Positions 26,193 to 35,167 are shown, numbered from the stretch's first letter. The stretch is DNA of 64,000 nucleotides from Rhizobium acidisoli (GCF_002531755.2 NZ_CP034998.1:3290001-3354000); one strand, 5' to 3'. Program-made: numbers and translations. Notes: generated by a model from the sequence alone, not told the origin.

Positions 26193-27991
26193 TCCGCCGC
26201 CTCCGGCATCAGCCCTGCCGCAGATTGCAGCTCGATACGGAACACCGCGCCCCCTTCCGGATGATTGGCCGCGGAAAGGCTGCCGCCGAAATCCTTGATG
26301 ATATTGTAGGAGATCGACAGCCCGAGACCGAGCCCCTTGCCCACACCCTTGGTCGTGAAGAAGGGATCGAAGATACGCTCGGCAATCGCCGCCGGCACGC
26401 CCGGCCCATGGTCCCGCACTGTCAGCACCACCTTGCCCGCCTCCTCGAAAGCCGAAACCTCGATGCGCCTATCATCAAGCCCTTCCGCCGCGTCGGCCGC
26501 ATTGGAAATCACATTCACCAGCACCTGCTGCAGACGCACCGAACCCGCACGCACCACCGGCGGCCGGGTTCCCAGATCAAGCCGGAGCTCGGCATCGGCC
26601 GCCTTCAGCCGCCAGGCGATGATCTCGAGCGTGTCATGCATCGCTTCATCGAGAGAAACAGAGCCGAGCTTCTCATTCGGTTTGCGGGCGAAGTTGCGCA
26701 GGTGCCGACTGATCGCGGCCATGCGGTCGATCAGTCCGCCGATCCGCCGGATATTGTCCCGCGCTTCCTCCATCCGGCCGCGATCGATGAGAACGGAGGC
26801 ACTGTCCGTATAGGTCTTGGCGGCAGCAAGCGGCTGGTTGAACTCGTGCGAAAGCGCAGCCGACATCTGCCCGAGGCCGGCAAGCTTGCCCGCCTGGATG
26901 AGATCGGCCTGTGTCTGACGGAGCTGCTGCTCGGTCAGACGCCGTTCTGATATCTCCTCTTCGATCCGGCTGTTGACGCGGGCAAGATCGGCGGTGCGCT
27001 CTTCGACACGTCGCTCCAGCTCGTTGCGGGCCTCCGTTTGCAGCTGCATGCGCTCGGTAAGCCGCCCCCGTCGCTGGCGCAGAACCGCGACCGCGAGCCC
27101 GGCAATGCAGAGGATGAGAAAGACCGCCGCCAGCGCCGTGCGCGCCTGGGTGCGGATGGAACTCGTCTCCATCAGCACGTTCACCGTCCAGTCCTCGGCC
27201 GGCATGTAGTGCGACAGCACCAGATATTCGCTTGAGCCCCGCTCGCCGGCAAGGGTCATCAGTTCATGCGGCTCGAAGCGCTGGCGCGTCACCGGCAACT
27301 CCGTCAGCCTGGCATTGGCATAACGGCGCGATGCTTCCGTGCGTGCGATACGGTCGGCCGTCAGCGGCAGGATTGCGCCGTAAAGCCATTCCGGGCTGCC
27401 GGACATGAAGATGATGCCTTCAGGATCGGAGACGAAGATCTTGTATTCGCCACCGCCCCAGGAGGATTCGATCATGTCGATATCGACCTTGAAGACGATG
27501 ACGCCGCGAATATCCGCGCCGGTCCTGATCGGCGCAGCGAAATAATAGCCGCGCTTCAGCGAGGTCGTGCCGAGCGCATAGAACCGCGCCTGCCGGCCTT
27601 CGATCGCATCCTGGAAATACGGCCGATAGCTGAAATTCTGTCCGACGAAGCTTCCCGGTCCGTCGTAATTGCTGGCCGCGATCGTCTCTCCATCCGGCTT
27701 GACCACATAAATATCGGAGGATTTCAGCAGCCCGTTGATCTCCTTGAGATAGAGATTGGCCGCGTCGCGCAAGGCTGTGTCGTCGGGCGCGCTCACCAGT
27801 TCCTTGATGTCGTCGTGGTCGGCGATCAGCGCCGGCAGCGCCTCGTAGCGGTTGAGGTGACCGCTGAGCGCCGAGACGGCAAGGCGCAGCGCCGTTCCCG
27901 CCTGCGCCGAGGCCTCCCCCATATAGGCGCGTGTCGCGATTGCGCTTCCATAGGTGAAGAAGGCGAAGATGATCAGCGGCACCACCAGCAA
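26189..27991 (-). CDS. DctB-like sensor histidine kinase
   Basis: The 600-residue membrane kinase has an N-terminal membrane segment, a periplasmic dCache-like sensor (about 40-280, with VKPDGETIAASNYDGPGSFV), a second membrane segment (ALAAVFLILCIAGLAVAVL), a coiled-coil linker, and a HisKA core with H-box LSHEFNQPLAAAKTY. The catalytic domain has N-box NVISNAADAAEG and G-box GVGKGLGLGLSIS. The assigned start is a TTG lacking a ribosome site; the reading frame stays open further upstream, with GGGGAGGAG placed before a CTG codon about 30 bp away, so the true N-terminus is uncertain. It partners the overlapping regulator gene. Confidence 0.88.
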   Translation of the reverse strand: MLVVPLIIFAFFTYGSAIATRAYMGEASAQAGTALRLAVSALSGHLNRYEALPALIADHDDIKELVSAPDDTALRDAANLYLKEINGLLKSSDIYVVKPDGETIAASNYDGPGSFVGQNFSYRPYFQDAIEGRQARFYALGTTSLKRGYYFAAPIRTGADIRGVIVFKVDIDMIESSWGGGEYKIFVSDPEGIIFMSGSPEWLYGAILPLTADRIARTEASRRYANARLTELPVTRQRFEPHELMTLAGERGSSEYLVLSHYMPAEDWTVNVLMETSSIRTQARTALAAVFLILCIAGLAVAVLRQRRGRLTERMQLQTEARNELERRVEERTADLARVNSRIEEEISERRLTEQQLRQTQADLIQAGKLAGLGQMSAALSHEFNQPLAAAKTYTDSASVLIDRGRMEEARDNIRRIGGLIDRMAAISRHLRNFARKPNEKLGSVSLDEAMHDTLEIIAWRLKAADAELRLDLGTRPPVVRAGSVRLQQVLVNVISNAADAAEGLDDRRIEVSAFEEAGKVVLTVRDHGPGVPAAIAERIFDPFFTTKGVGKGLGLGLSISYNIIKDFGGSLSAANHPEGGAVFRIELQSAAGLMPEAAE

Positions 27992-28175
27992 CGCCGCTAT
28001 CGCGTGATATCTCGAAGACAGGTCCGGCTCCTCCCCTTTCCGCCTCCACTCCCCAGCGAGGCATACCCGACAGTATCAAGTTTAATGACGCCGAAAGGGA
28101 TTTCCAAGAGCCTGCCGAAACTTGACACCCGGCAGGCCGAATGTCCTATTGCGGCATCGCAAGGAGGCTCCGCTC

Positions 28176-28838
28176 ATGAGCGACGACAACACCCCCGCCG
28201 ACAGTAAGCTCACCAGCTCCAAGCGTCGCTGGGCGGCTGAGGGCAAGTTCCTGACCGGCCGCATCGCCCGCCCTGAAACCGAGCGCCTCCCGCCCGGCCA
28301 GCACCTCGTCAAGAACTGGCCGGTGCTCGATCTCGGCCAGCAGCCCGCCATCTCCATGGAAAGCTGGCGGCTCGATGTGGGCGGCCTCGTCGAAACGCCG
28401 CTCAGCCTCAGCTGGGCCGACTTCCAGGCGATCGAGCAGAGCACGAAGGTCAGCGATATCCACTGCGTCACCACCTGGTCGCGCTACGACAATAGATGGA
28501 AGGGTGTTTCGACCCGCGATCTGCTCGATCTCGCTATGCCGAAGCCGCAAGCCGGTTACGTCATGCTGACGAGTTATGACGGCTATACCACCAACCTGCC
28601 GCTTGCCGATTTCGCCGCCGAGGACGCAATCCTTGTGACATCCTGGGAAGGCCTGCCACTGACGCCGGACCACGGCGGCCCGATGCGCCTCGTCGTGCCG
28701 CATCTTTATTTTTGGAAAAGTGCCAAATGGCTGCGCCGCATCGAGCTGATACCGGATGACGAAGCCGGCTTTTGGGAAAAGAACGGCTACCACATGTATG
28801 GCGATCCGTGGCGCGAGCAGCGCTATTCCGACGATTGA
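28176..28838 (+). CDS. Sulfite-oxidase-like molybdopterin oxidoreductase (YuiH-like)
   Basis: A 220-residue protein consisting of the oxidoreductase molybdopterin-binding fold alone. The likely molybdenum-ligand cysteine is Cys97 in IHCVTTWSRYDNRW, the conserved signature of this family. HGGPMRLVVPHLYFWKSAKW near the C-terminus is also typical. There is no signal peptide, so it is probably cytoplasmic, and no haem or dimerisation domain. The start has AAGGAGG at good spacing. Its 3' end overlaps the convergent gene by 16 bp. The physiological substrate is unknown. Confidence 0.88.
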   Translation: MSDDNTPADSKLTSSKRRWAAEGKFLTGRIARPETERLPPGQHLVKNWPVLDLGQQPAISMESWRLDVGGLVETPLSLSWADFQAIEQSTKVSDIHCVTTWSRYDNRWKGVSTRDLLDLAMPKPQAGYVMLTSYDGYTTNLPLADFAAEDAILVTSWEGLPLTPDHGGPMRLVVPHLYFWKSAKWLRRIELIPDDEAGFWEKNGYHMYGDPWREQRYSDD

Positions 28839-29452
28839 GCCGTCGGCCGCAGACCGTGGCGAAGTGCAAACACCACAAGCGCGAACAGAGCGGCAAGCCC
28901 CGTCAGCGACGCCATGCTGGCTAGATGAAACGGCACCTTATTCCAGCGTGGTTTGACGACATCGGCGGTGTTGAAGGCCTCGCCGCTGAACCGGCAGGTG
29001 ATGAGCGCTAGGCTGCGCCGCACCATGTCGGCATCGACCGCGGAAATGATTTCATCAGCCGCAACGGCCTCCCCCGGCATCTCGCGCATCGAGAGCAAGA
29101 CCGCCTTGGCCGCCGCTAGATAGGCATGGGCGCATTCGTTGAATGGGCTCTCCTCGTCGCTCACGCTGCCCGGCATCCGGCCCCAGAGACAATAGGAATA
29201 TTGGATTTCGGCATAGTTCAGAACGCGCCGGAAGGGCTCGTTCGTATCGACTGCACGGGACGCCAGGTCGATAATTCGGCCGCGATAGTCCGAAATCACC
29301 GCCATCTCTCCATGCGAGATTTCAGGTATATCGAGGCCGGCATGGCTGCCGCCGGCGTTGCGGCTATGAGCAAGGGCGTTTTCAGCAGGCAGGCAAAAGA
29401 AAGCGGCGGCAAAAGCCGTCGACAGGAGTGTTATGGTTCTGCAGCTTTTCAT
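28823..29452 (-). CDS. Uncharacterised membrane-anchored protein in the cobalt operon
   Basis: I do not recognise this family. The 209-residue protein has an N-terminal signal peptide (SCRTITLLSTAFAAAFFCLP), a periplasmic region of about 140 residues with paired cysteines (YCLWGRM, NECAHAYLAA, LITCRF) and several histidines, and a C-terminal membrane segment (LASMASLTGLAALFALVVFA). It is the third gene, 50 bp after cbtA, in a run that starts at a cobalamin riboswitch, so a role in cobalt handling or B12 homeostasis is a reasonable guess. Its stop overlaps the convergent oxidoreductase gene. Confidence 0.7.
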   Translation of the reverse strand: MKSCRTITLLSTAFAAAFFCLPAENALAHSRNAGGSHAGLDIPEISHGEMAVISDYRGRIIDLASRAVDTNEPFRRVLNYAEIQYSYCLWGRMPGSVSDEESPFNECAHAYLAAAKAVLLSMREMPGEAVAADEIISAVDADMVRRSLALITCRFSGEAFNTADVVKPRWNKVPFHLASMASLTGLAALFALVVFALRHGLRPTAQSSE

Positions 29453-29502
29453 AGTGGCACGAAAACCTAAGGGCGCCGGCAAAACGGCGCCCCTCGATGC
29501 GT

Positions 29503-30249
29503 TCAGTAGAAGGCCCTCGCCGGCCGGCTCCGCTGCCCGTCCTTCACGGCAAGCCGCTTTTCCGCCAGCGCCCCGAAGGCAAGGCCAAGTGTTGCCCAGA
29601 GGACCGCATGCATGGCGAGCGTTGTCGTCCGGAAACGCCAGAGCACCATGGCCGAGAAGTTCTCCGGCACCTCGTTGATCGGCGGCAGTAAATAGAGCAC
29701 GAGGCCGATGAAGACGAGATAGGCGACGCCAGCGATGATCGCGCTGTTCCAGGGGCCGAAACGCTCGGAAAGACGGCGCGACAGCGCCACCGCGGCAATC
29801 AGGGCAGCAAGCGAAACGACGATCATCAGGAAGAACAGCTCAGTCCTGACGCCGATCGTATCGGCATTGCCGACCGCCGGCGGGTTGGCCGGATATTTGA
29901 TAGCGGGAACGAGAACGATCGCCACGAAGGCGGCAAGGGCAATGACCGCCGAGGTGCCGCGCGCCGAAAGATTGCTGACGCGGCCATGCACGAAAGCGAA
30001 GGCGAGCGCGAAAAGCCCGCCGACGGCAATGCTGTAGGCCATGACGCCGGTGAAAAGGCCAAGACCGGCCTGTGTGGCCCGGCTGACGATTTCAGGTTCG
30101 GCAGCTTCGCCGGCCGCCTGGGCGCTCGCCTCCTCGAAGGCGATTGCCGCATCGACCAGCGGCTCGCCGAAGATATGGGCGAAAGCAAAAACCAGAATGC
30201 CAGCGATCAGCCCCGCGAGCATGCCGCGAAGTAGAAGATTTCCGACCAT
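29503..30249 (-). CDS. cbtA: CbtA-family cobalt transporter subunit
   Basis: The 248-residue polytopic inner-membrane protein has about six membrane segments. It begins with LLLRGMLAGLIAGILVFAFAHIFGEPLV, the conserved CbtA start including the histidine and glutamate in the first helix. A GLGLFTGVMAYSIAVGGLFALAFA core and YLLPPINEVPENF near the C-terminus follow. CbtA with CbtB is a predicted B12-regulated cobalt uptake system. The start at 30249 was chosen because the longer frame runs back through cbtB. It lies 13 bp after cbtB. Confidence 0.9.
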   Translation of the reverse strand: MVGNLLLRGMLAGLIAGILVFAFAHIFGEPLVDAAIAFEEASAQAAGEAAEPEIVSRATQAGLGLFTGVMAYSIAVGGLFALAFAFVHGRVSNLSARGTSAVIALAAFVAIVLVPAIKYPANPPAVGNADTIGVRTELFFLMIVVSLAALIAAVALSRRLSERFGPWNSAIIAGVAYLVFIGLVLYLLPPINEVPENFSAMVLWRFRTTTLAMHAVLWATLGLAFGALAEKRLAVKDGQRSRPARAFY

Positions 30250-30262
30250 GTCAGTATCCCCC

Positions 30263-30472
30263 TTAGTGGCAGGGAAAGCCGAGGAGGTGGCGGGCGTCAT
30301 GCACGAATTCGTGCACATACATGCCGTTGAACAGCGCGGTCGCGCCTTCCTCGGTGCCGACGAAATAGATGGCGATGAGCATCAGCAGGCCGCCGAAGAT
30401 CGCCCAGGGCAGGATTTCTCCTACGGGGATCGGTGCCGGTGCCGCGACGGGCGCGAAAGTGGTGTCAGACAT
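30263..30472 (-). CDS. cbtB: CbtB-family cobalt transporter subunit
   Basis: The 69-residue protein has one membrane segment (ILPWAIFGGLLMLIAIYFV) and a histidine-rich C-terminus (HEFVHDARHLLGFPCH). The final histidines are the presumed cobalt-binding residues of CbtB. It is the first gene after the cobalamin riboswitch and is followed at once by cbtA. Confidence 0.92.
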   Translation of the reverse strand: MSDTTFAPVAAPAPIPVGEILPWAIFGGLLMLIAIYFVGTEEGATALFNGMYVHEFVHDARHLLGFPCH

Positions 30473-30494
30473 GTATTCCTCCGGAATGACGCGT

Positions 30495-30640
30495 TCAGTC
30501 GAAAGAGTGCTTGTGCGGTAAGGTCTGACTTCCAGCGCGAAAAACCTTCGACACGCTGGTCACAGTGGCGCGACCGCGCCGGATTTCCACCGGCTTCCAA
30601 ACCCGCAACAGCCCGGTTATATCTGCACGCCGAAGAGACT
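30495..30640 (-). ncRNA. Cobalamin (B12) riboswitch
   Basis: On the minus strand, just upstream of cbtB, the leader contains conserved cobalamin-riboswitch blocks: GAAGCCGGTGGAAATCCGGC, then GGTCGCGCCACTGTGACC, then GGAAGTCAGACC. It should repress cbtB-cbtA and the third gene when adenosylcobalamin is sufficient. End coordinates are approximate; the ribosome site of cbtB lies beyond the 3' end near 30480. Confidence 0.9.
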
Positions 30641-30682
30641 GTCAACGATACTTCACCTGCCGGCCAAGGGCTGCTCTACTGT

Positions 30683-31237
30683 ATGAACACGCGCCTTACC
30701 TGGATCTGCCATGGTGCAACGGCGGCGAGCCGCAAAGCCATGTTTCCGATCGACGAACCGCTGGAAACCAAGGCAACGGAGGAAGCCGGCAGGATGACCG
30801 CCCTGCCCCGCGCCGATCGTATCGCCGTAAGCCCGGCTTTGCGTGCCCGCCAGACTGTCGACGCGCTCGGCCTTCAAGCTCGCATAGACCCTGCACTTGG
30901 CGATTGCGATCATGGCCGCTGGGCCGGCAAGTCGATCGCGGCGATCGAGGCCGAGGAGCCGGAGAACCTCATGGCCTGGATGACAAGTCCGGAAGCCGCC
31001 CCTCACGGAGGCGAGAGCCTTGTTGATCTTCGAACACGCGTCGCCAGCTGGATGGACAACGAATCCGCCCTCGGCGGCCATGTGATCGCCATCAGCCACG
31101 CCACGGTCATCCGAGCGGCGGTAGCCCATGTGCTCCAGGCACCGCCCTCCTCCTTCTGGCTCATCGATGTCGAGCCGCTCGCCGTCATTCGCATGACCAG
31201 CAACGGACGGCGCTGGTCTCTGCGTTTCCAGCATTAG
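30683..31237 (+). CDS. Histidine-phosphatase-family protein with altered RHG motif
   Basis: The 184-residue protein has the phosphoglycerate-mutase-like fold: an N-terminal active-site strand, SPALRARQTVDALG, HGGESLVDL and the second catalytic histidine in AISHATVIRAAV. The first motif, normally RHGxT, reads CHGAT (Cys9-His10-Gly11), so the phosphate-binding arginine is replaced by cysteine. The phosphohistidine itself is kept. It is divergent from the B12-regulated cobalt genes, which suggests but does not prove a CobC-like link to cobalamin synthesis. No membrane or signal segments are seen. Confidence 0.82.
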   Translation: MNTRLTWICHGATAASRKAMFPIDEPLETKATEEAGRMTALPRADRIAVSPALRARQTVDALGLQARIDPALGDCDHGRWAGKSIAAIEAEEPENLMAWMTSPEAAPHGGESLVDLRTRVASWMDNESALGGHVIAISHATVIRAAVAHVLQAPPSSFWLIDVEPLAVIRMTSNGRRWSLRFQH

Positions 31238-31338
31238 CGATCCCTGATGCTTATCCAGCCTTACACAAGCAAATCGCGTCATCTCTATTGAACCCGGTTT
31301 CGCCGGGACTACTTCCTTGTCCCAAGGAGATGGAAGAC

Positions 31339-31455
31339 ATGACATATGACTGGAGTGGGGAGCGCACGCGTCGCCTGCGTTTAATGCGTGTCGCCACAAT
31401 CACGGTTCTGGTCGGTCTCATCGTCAGCGTTCCGCTGTTGATGGTCACCGCCTGA
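31339..31455 (+). CDS. 38-residue single-pass membrane protein
   Basis: This short reading frame has AAGGAGA 8 bp before the ATG and a strong terminator directly after the stop, which supports a real gene. The product has a basic N-terminal part (DWSGERTRRLRLMR) and one hydrophobic segment (VATITVLVGLIVSVPLLMV). I do not recognise a family; it could be a small regulatory membrane peptide. Confidence 0.65.
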   Translation: MTYDWSGERTRRLRLMRVATITVLVGLIVSVPLLMVTA

Positions 31456-31467
31456 AACACGAGAAAG

Positions 31468-31504
31468 GGCGAGCGATGCACCAGCACGCTCGCCTTCGTT
31501 TTTT
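31468..31504 (+). terminator. Rho-independent terminator after the small membrane protein
   Basis: GGCGAGCG and CGCTCGCC form a perfect 8-bp stem with an 11-nt loop, followed by TTCGTTTTTT. Confidence 0.9.
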
Positions 31505-31647
31505 CCGTTCCCCGCGTCACCAGAAGTGCGTCCGTCTCTCGACGGTGCAGCAAGAGGCTGCTGTCCCCAAAAATTCGCCTTCTGGTTTCAACGAACATTT
31601 CAGACTTTCATGATAGTTCGGCATAGGGTGGAGATGGAGAAGGCCAT

Positions 31648-33219
31648 ATGCCGGTGTTTTTCCAGAGCAGGGCCGGAAGGCAATGCGTATCGATCGTCGG
31701 GCTTGGGATAACTCTCTGGCTCCTCGGCGCGCTTTTGCAGCTTGACGACAGCCTTGTCTTCTTCATGACCGGTTTCGGCGAATATGGTGCCGACAAACTC
31801 GTTCTGGCTCTCGGCATCGCCGGCGCCATGAGCTTCATCTATTCGGTGCTGCGCATTGCCGACCTGCGCAAGGAAACGGAACTGCGCGCCGCCGCCCAGG
31901 CGAAGGCCGATTGGACCGCAACTCACGACCATCTGACCAAGCTGCCGAACCGCTACGCCTTCGAACGCAAGATCCTGTCACGGCCGATCAAGGACGACGA
32001 GGACCAGATCGAGGAGTGGGACCAGAACGTCACGCTTTTCTCCGTCGATCTCGACGGCTTCAAGAAAGTCAACGATCTCGTCGGCCACAAGGGCGGCGAT
32101 ATTCTGCTCATCGAGGTTGCCAGAAGGATCTGCGCGCTCGGCAATGCCGATTGCGTCTATCGCTTCGGCGGCGACGAATTCATCATTGTCGCCTTTGCCC
32201 TGACAGCGCAGCGCGAGGAGCGTTTTGCCAAATTGTTGATCCAGGCGGTCACCCGGCCGATCCATATCGATGGTTTTGCCGTCGAAGTCGGCGCCAGCGT
32301 CGGCTACGACCGCTGGGCCGAGGGAACCGAACCGCTGGAGGATGCCGCTCATCGGGCCGACCTCGCCATGTACGAGGCGAAATCACGCGGCCCCAACCAT
32401 TATTTGGTTTTCGAACCGGCTATGCAGGACAAAGTTGCGGAACGCGCGGCGCTGGAAACCAGGCTGCGTGCCGCAATCTCCAACAAGGCGATCAAACCCT
32501 TTTTTCAGCCGCTGATCGACCTGAAGACCGGTCAGCTCTGCGGCTTCGAGGCGCTGGCGCGCTGGATCGGCGAGGACGGCGTCAACATCCCGCCGCCGGT
32601 CTTCATCGATATCGCCGAGGAAACCGGGATGATTACGGCCTTGTTCGAGGATCTTCTCGCCCAGGCCTGCAGCGATGCACTCACCTGGCCGGAGCATGTG
32701 ATGCTGTCCTTCAACGTCTCGCCGGTACAGATGGAAGACAGGCTGCTGACGTCGCGCATTCTCAAGGTGCTTTCGGCAAGCCGGCTGCCGCCGCAGCGCC
32801 TGGAAGTGGAGATCACCGAAAACGCGTTGATCCAGGATCCGGCCATCGCCGCCGTCATCCTTGATGAACTGCACGCGGCCGGCATCCAGATCGCGCTCGA
32901 CGATTTCGGCACGGGTTATTCGAGCCTGGCGCAGCTCGCCCGCTATCGTTTCGACAAGATCAAGATCGACAAAAGCTTCATCGCCACCTATCGCGGCGAC
33001 GAACGTCAGGAAAAGATCGTCCGCGCCATGCTTGGCCTCGGCCGGAGCCTCAACATCAAGACCACCGCTGAGGGTGTCGAGGAGCACGGCCAGCTCGCCT
33101 TCCTGCTGCAGCTCGGCTGCGACATCGGCCAGGGCTATCTTTTCGGCAAGGCGATGCCCGCCGCCGAGGCGGGCATCTTCATCAGCGATCGCAATGCCAG
33201 TCTGGCCTCCACGGCCTGA
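31648..33219 (+). CDS. GGDEF-EAL cyclic-di-GMP signalling protein
   Basis: The 523-residue protein has two N-terminal membrane segments (about 15-75) and no obvious large sensor domain. The GGDEF domain has an intact RFGGDEF at residues 172-178. The EAL domain begins with FEALARW (Glu301) and keeps DDFGTGYSSLAQL and KIDKSFI. Both active sites look intact, so it could make or break cyclic di-GMP; which activity dominates cannot be read. It is monocistronic, with GGAGAAGG upstream, and convergent with the phosphate permease gene. Confidence 0.93.
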   Translation: MPVFFQSRAGRQCVSIVGLGITLWLLGALLQLDDSLVFFMTGFGEYGADKLVLALGIAGAMSFIYSVLRIADLRKETELRAAAQAKADWTATHDHLTKLPNRYAFERKILSRPIKDDEDQIEEWDQNVTLFSVDLDGFKKVNDLVGHKGGDILLIEVARRICALGNADCVYRFGGDEFIIVAFALTAQREERFAKLLIQAVTRPIHIDGFAVEVGASVGYDRWAEGTEPLEDAAHRADLAMYEAKSRGPNHYLVFEPAMQDKVAERAALETRLRAAISNKAIKPFFQPLIDLKTGQLCGFEALARWIGEDGVNIPPPVFIDIAEETGMITALFEDLLAQACSDALTWPEHVMLSFNVSPVQMEDRLLTSRILKVLSASRLPPQRLEVEITENALIQDPAIAAVILDELHAAGIQIALDDFGTGYSSLAQLARYRFDKIKIDKSFIATYRGDERQEKIVRAMLGLGRSLNIKTTAEGVEEHGQLAFLLQLGCDIGQGYLFGKAMPAAEAGIFISDRNASLASTA

Positions 33220-33228
33220 CGCTATGCC

Positions 33229-34830
33229 TTAAAAGACTTGGCGCAGGATCACGAAGAGCACGAAGGCAATCGCGATCGAGGCCGGCAGCGTCAGCACCCA
33301 GGCCATCAGCATGTTGCGCACGGTAGACCATTGCAGGCCGGAACCGTTCGCCGCCATGGTGCCGGCGACGCCTGACGACAGCACATGCGTGGTCGAGACC
33401 GGCAGGCCGAGGTGATCGGCCGAAGCGATGGTGACCATCGCCACGACTTCGGCTGCCGCGCCCTGACCGTAAGTCAGATGCGTCTTGCCGATCTTTTCGC
33501 CGACGGTGACGACGATGCGCTTCCAGCCCACCATCGTGCCGAGGCCAAGCGCGATCGCGACCGCCACCTTCACCCAGAGCGGGATGAACTTTGTCGCATT
33601 GTCGACGGCCTTGTGGTAGTTCGTGACCGCCGAAAGATCGCCAGCATCCATCGGCAGCAGCTTCTGCTTGTCGATCAGCTTCAGCGCCTCGCCGATCAGG
33701 TAGATGTCGTTGCGGACGTTGCCGACGAGATTGGTCGGCACCGCTTCGAGCGTTGGGAAGGCGGCGACTTCAGCGCTTGTCTGATGGATATATTGCTGCA
33801 AGGCCGGTGTCGTAGCATCCGTCCAGGTCTTGTTCTTGACGGCGTCGCTGACCTCGGCCTTGTAGTCGGTGACGGTGACACCCGGCTTCACATATTTGGC
33901 AAGTGCGGTTTCGACCTGGACCGATGCCGACTTGTAGGCTTCGAGATAGTTCACATCAGGCGTGTGGTTCAGCGCGAAGGCCGTCGGCACCAGGCCGATC
34001 AGGATGAGCATGATCAGACCCATGCCCTTCTGGCCGTCGTTGGAGCCGTGGGCGAAGCTGACGCCGGTGCAGGTGCAGATCAGGATCGCGCGGATCCAGA
34101 GCGGCGGCGGCTGGTTGCCCTTCGGTTCGGCATAGAGCGCCTTGTTGCGCACCAGAAGCTTCATCACCAGCAGCAGAACAGCGGAAAGACCGAAGCCGAT
34201 CAGCGGCGAGATCAGCAGCGACAGGCCGATATTGGTCGCCTGCGACCAGTCGACGCCGCTCGTTGCCGTACCTGCTGGCGCCAGGAACTGGTTGGCGAGG
34301 CCGACGCCGATGATCGAACCCACAAGCGTATGCGAGCTCGACGACGGCAGGCCAAGATACCAGGTGCCGAGGTTCCAGACGATCGCGGCGATCAGCAGCG
34401 CGAAGACCATGGCAAGGCCGGAACCGGAGCCGACCTGCAGGATCAGTTCCACCGGCAGCAGCGCCAGAATGCCGAAAGCGACGGCGCCGCTCGAAGTCAG
34501 CACCCCGAGGAAGTTGAAGAAGCCCGACCAGATGACGGCGAATTCGGCCGGCATCGAACGGGTGTATATGACAGTGGCGACGGCATTGGCCGTATCGTGG
34601 AAACCGTTGACGAATTCGAAGCCGAGCGCGATCAGCAGCGCAAGGCCCAGGAGAATCCAGGGAACGGCAATTGCGGTTGTCAGGTCGCGTCCGAGTGCAT
34701 AGGCGACATATCCAAGACCGCAGACCAGAACGAGCGCGAAGAGCGGCAAGAACCATTTGCCTGATGAATTCGAGCTGTGGAGCGGGTGGGAAGTGTCGCT
34801 ATGAACCTGGCTGGGGGCAATATCGGCCAT
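33229..34830 (-). CDS. pit: PiT-family inorganic phosphate transporter
   Basis: The 533-residue permease has two PHO-4 repeats. The N-terminal repeat holds GFEFVNGFHDTANAVATVIYTRSM and the C-terminal one GSNDGQKGMGLIMLILIG and PVSTTHVLSSGVAGTM. A large cytoplasmic loop separates them (about 260-430). It is a low-affinity proton/phosphate symporter. The start at 34830 (MADIAPSQ) is preferred over a frame start nine codons upstream. An A+T-rich promoter region precedes it; no clear PhoB box was found. Confidence 0.93.
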   Translation of the reverse strand: MADIAPSQVHSDTSHPLHSSNSSGKWFLPLFALVLVCGLGYVAYALGRDLTTAIAVPWILLGLALLIALGFEFVNGFHDTANAVATVIYTRSMPAEFAVIWSGFFNFLGVLTSSGAVAFGILALLPVELILQVGSGSGLAMVFALLIAAIVWNLGTWYLGLPSSSSHTLVGSIIGVGLANQFLAPAGTATSGVDWSQATNIGLSLLISPLIGFGLSAVLLLVMKLLVRNKALYAEPKGNQPPPLWIRAILICTCTGVSFAHGSNDGQKGMGLIMLILIGLVPTAFALNHTPDVNYLEAYKSASVQVETALAKYVKPGVTVTDYKAEVSDAVKNKTWTDATTPALQQYIHQTSAEVAAFPTLEAVPTNLVGNVRNDIYLIGEALKLIDKQKLLPMDAGDLSAVTNYHKAVDNATKFIPLWVKVAVAIALGLGTMVGWKRIVVTVGEKIGKTHLTYGQGAAAEVVAMVTIASADHLGLPVSTTHVLSSGVAGTMAANGSGLQWSTVRNMLMAWVLTLPASIAIAFVLFVILRQVF

Positions 34831-35167
34831 GGCATAGTTCCTTATTCCGTTTTGCAAATTTGCCTTTTGTTAATAATTCCGCAGCGTGAAGCTCTCATGA
34901 CGCCTGTCTGGCCGGTAAACCACTGACATCGGACGATATTGCCCGTCGCGGCTTCCCGCCCGGCAGACACGCCGCGTCACAATCGCAGCCGAACAAGATG
35001 ATGGGATGCACAGCGACAAAATACGTGACGCGCGAGCTCGAATGGCGAAAGCCGATCTCGTCGTTGAACTGCCTGCTGACCTCGCATGTCTGGCGCGAGG
35101 ACCGTAACGGCTTCGATCGCATGCGTGGTGTCTGAAGGAGAAGGCGTCGTGTGTAAGCGCCCGAAAC
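34831..35167. other. Intergenic region between pit and the AraC regulator
   Basis: About 340 bp with no supported gene. The part nearest pit is A+T-rich (TTTTGTTAATAATTCC), consistent with its promoter. Around 34998-35134 a short plus-strand frame looks protein-like but has no ribosome site and no recognisable family. Confidence 0.5.

Noticed and set aside
33385..34764. 459-codon open frame antisense to the phosphate permease
   Set aside because: Shadow frame with Arg/Asp/Gln-rich repeats and no ribosome site.
34998..35134. Protein-like short frame between pit and the AraC regulator
   Set aside because: No start with ribosome site and no recognisable family; may be a decayed fragment but not supportable.
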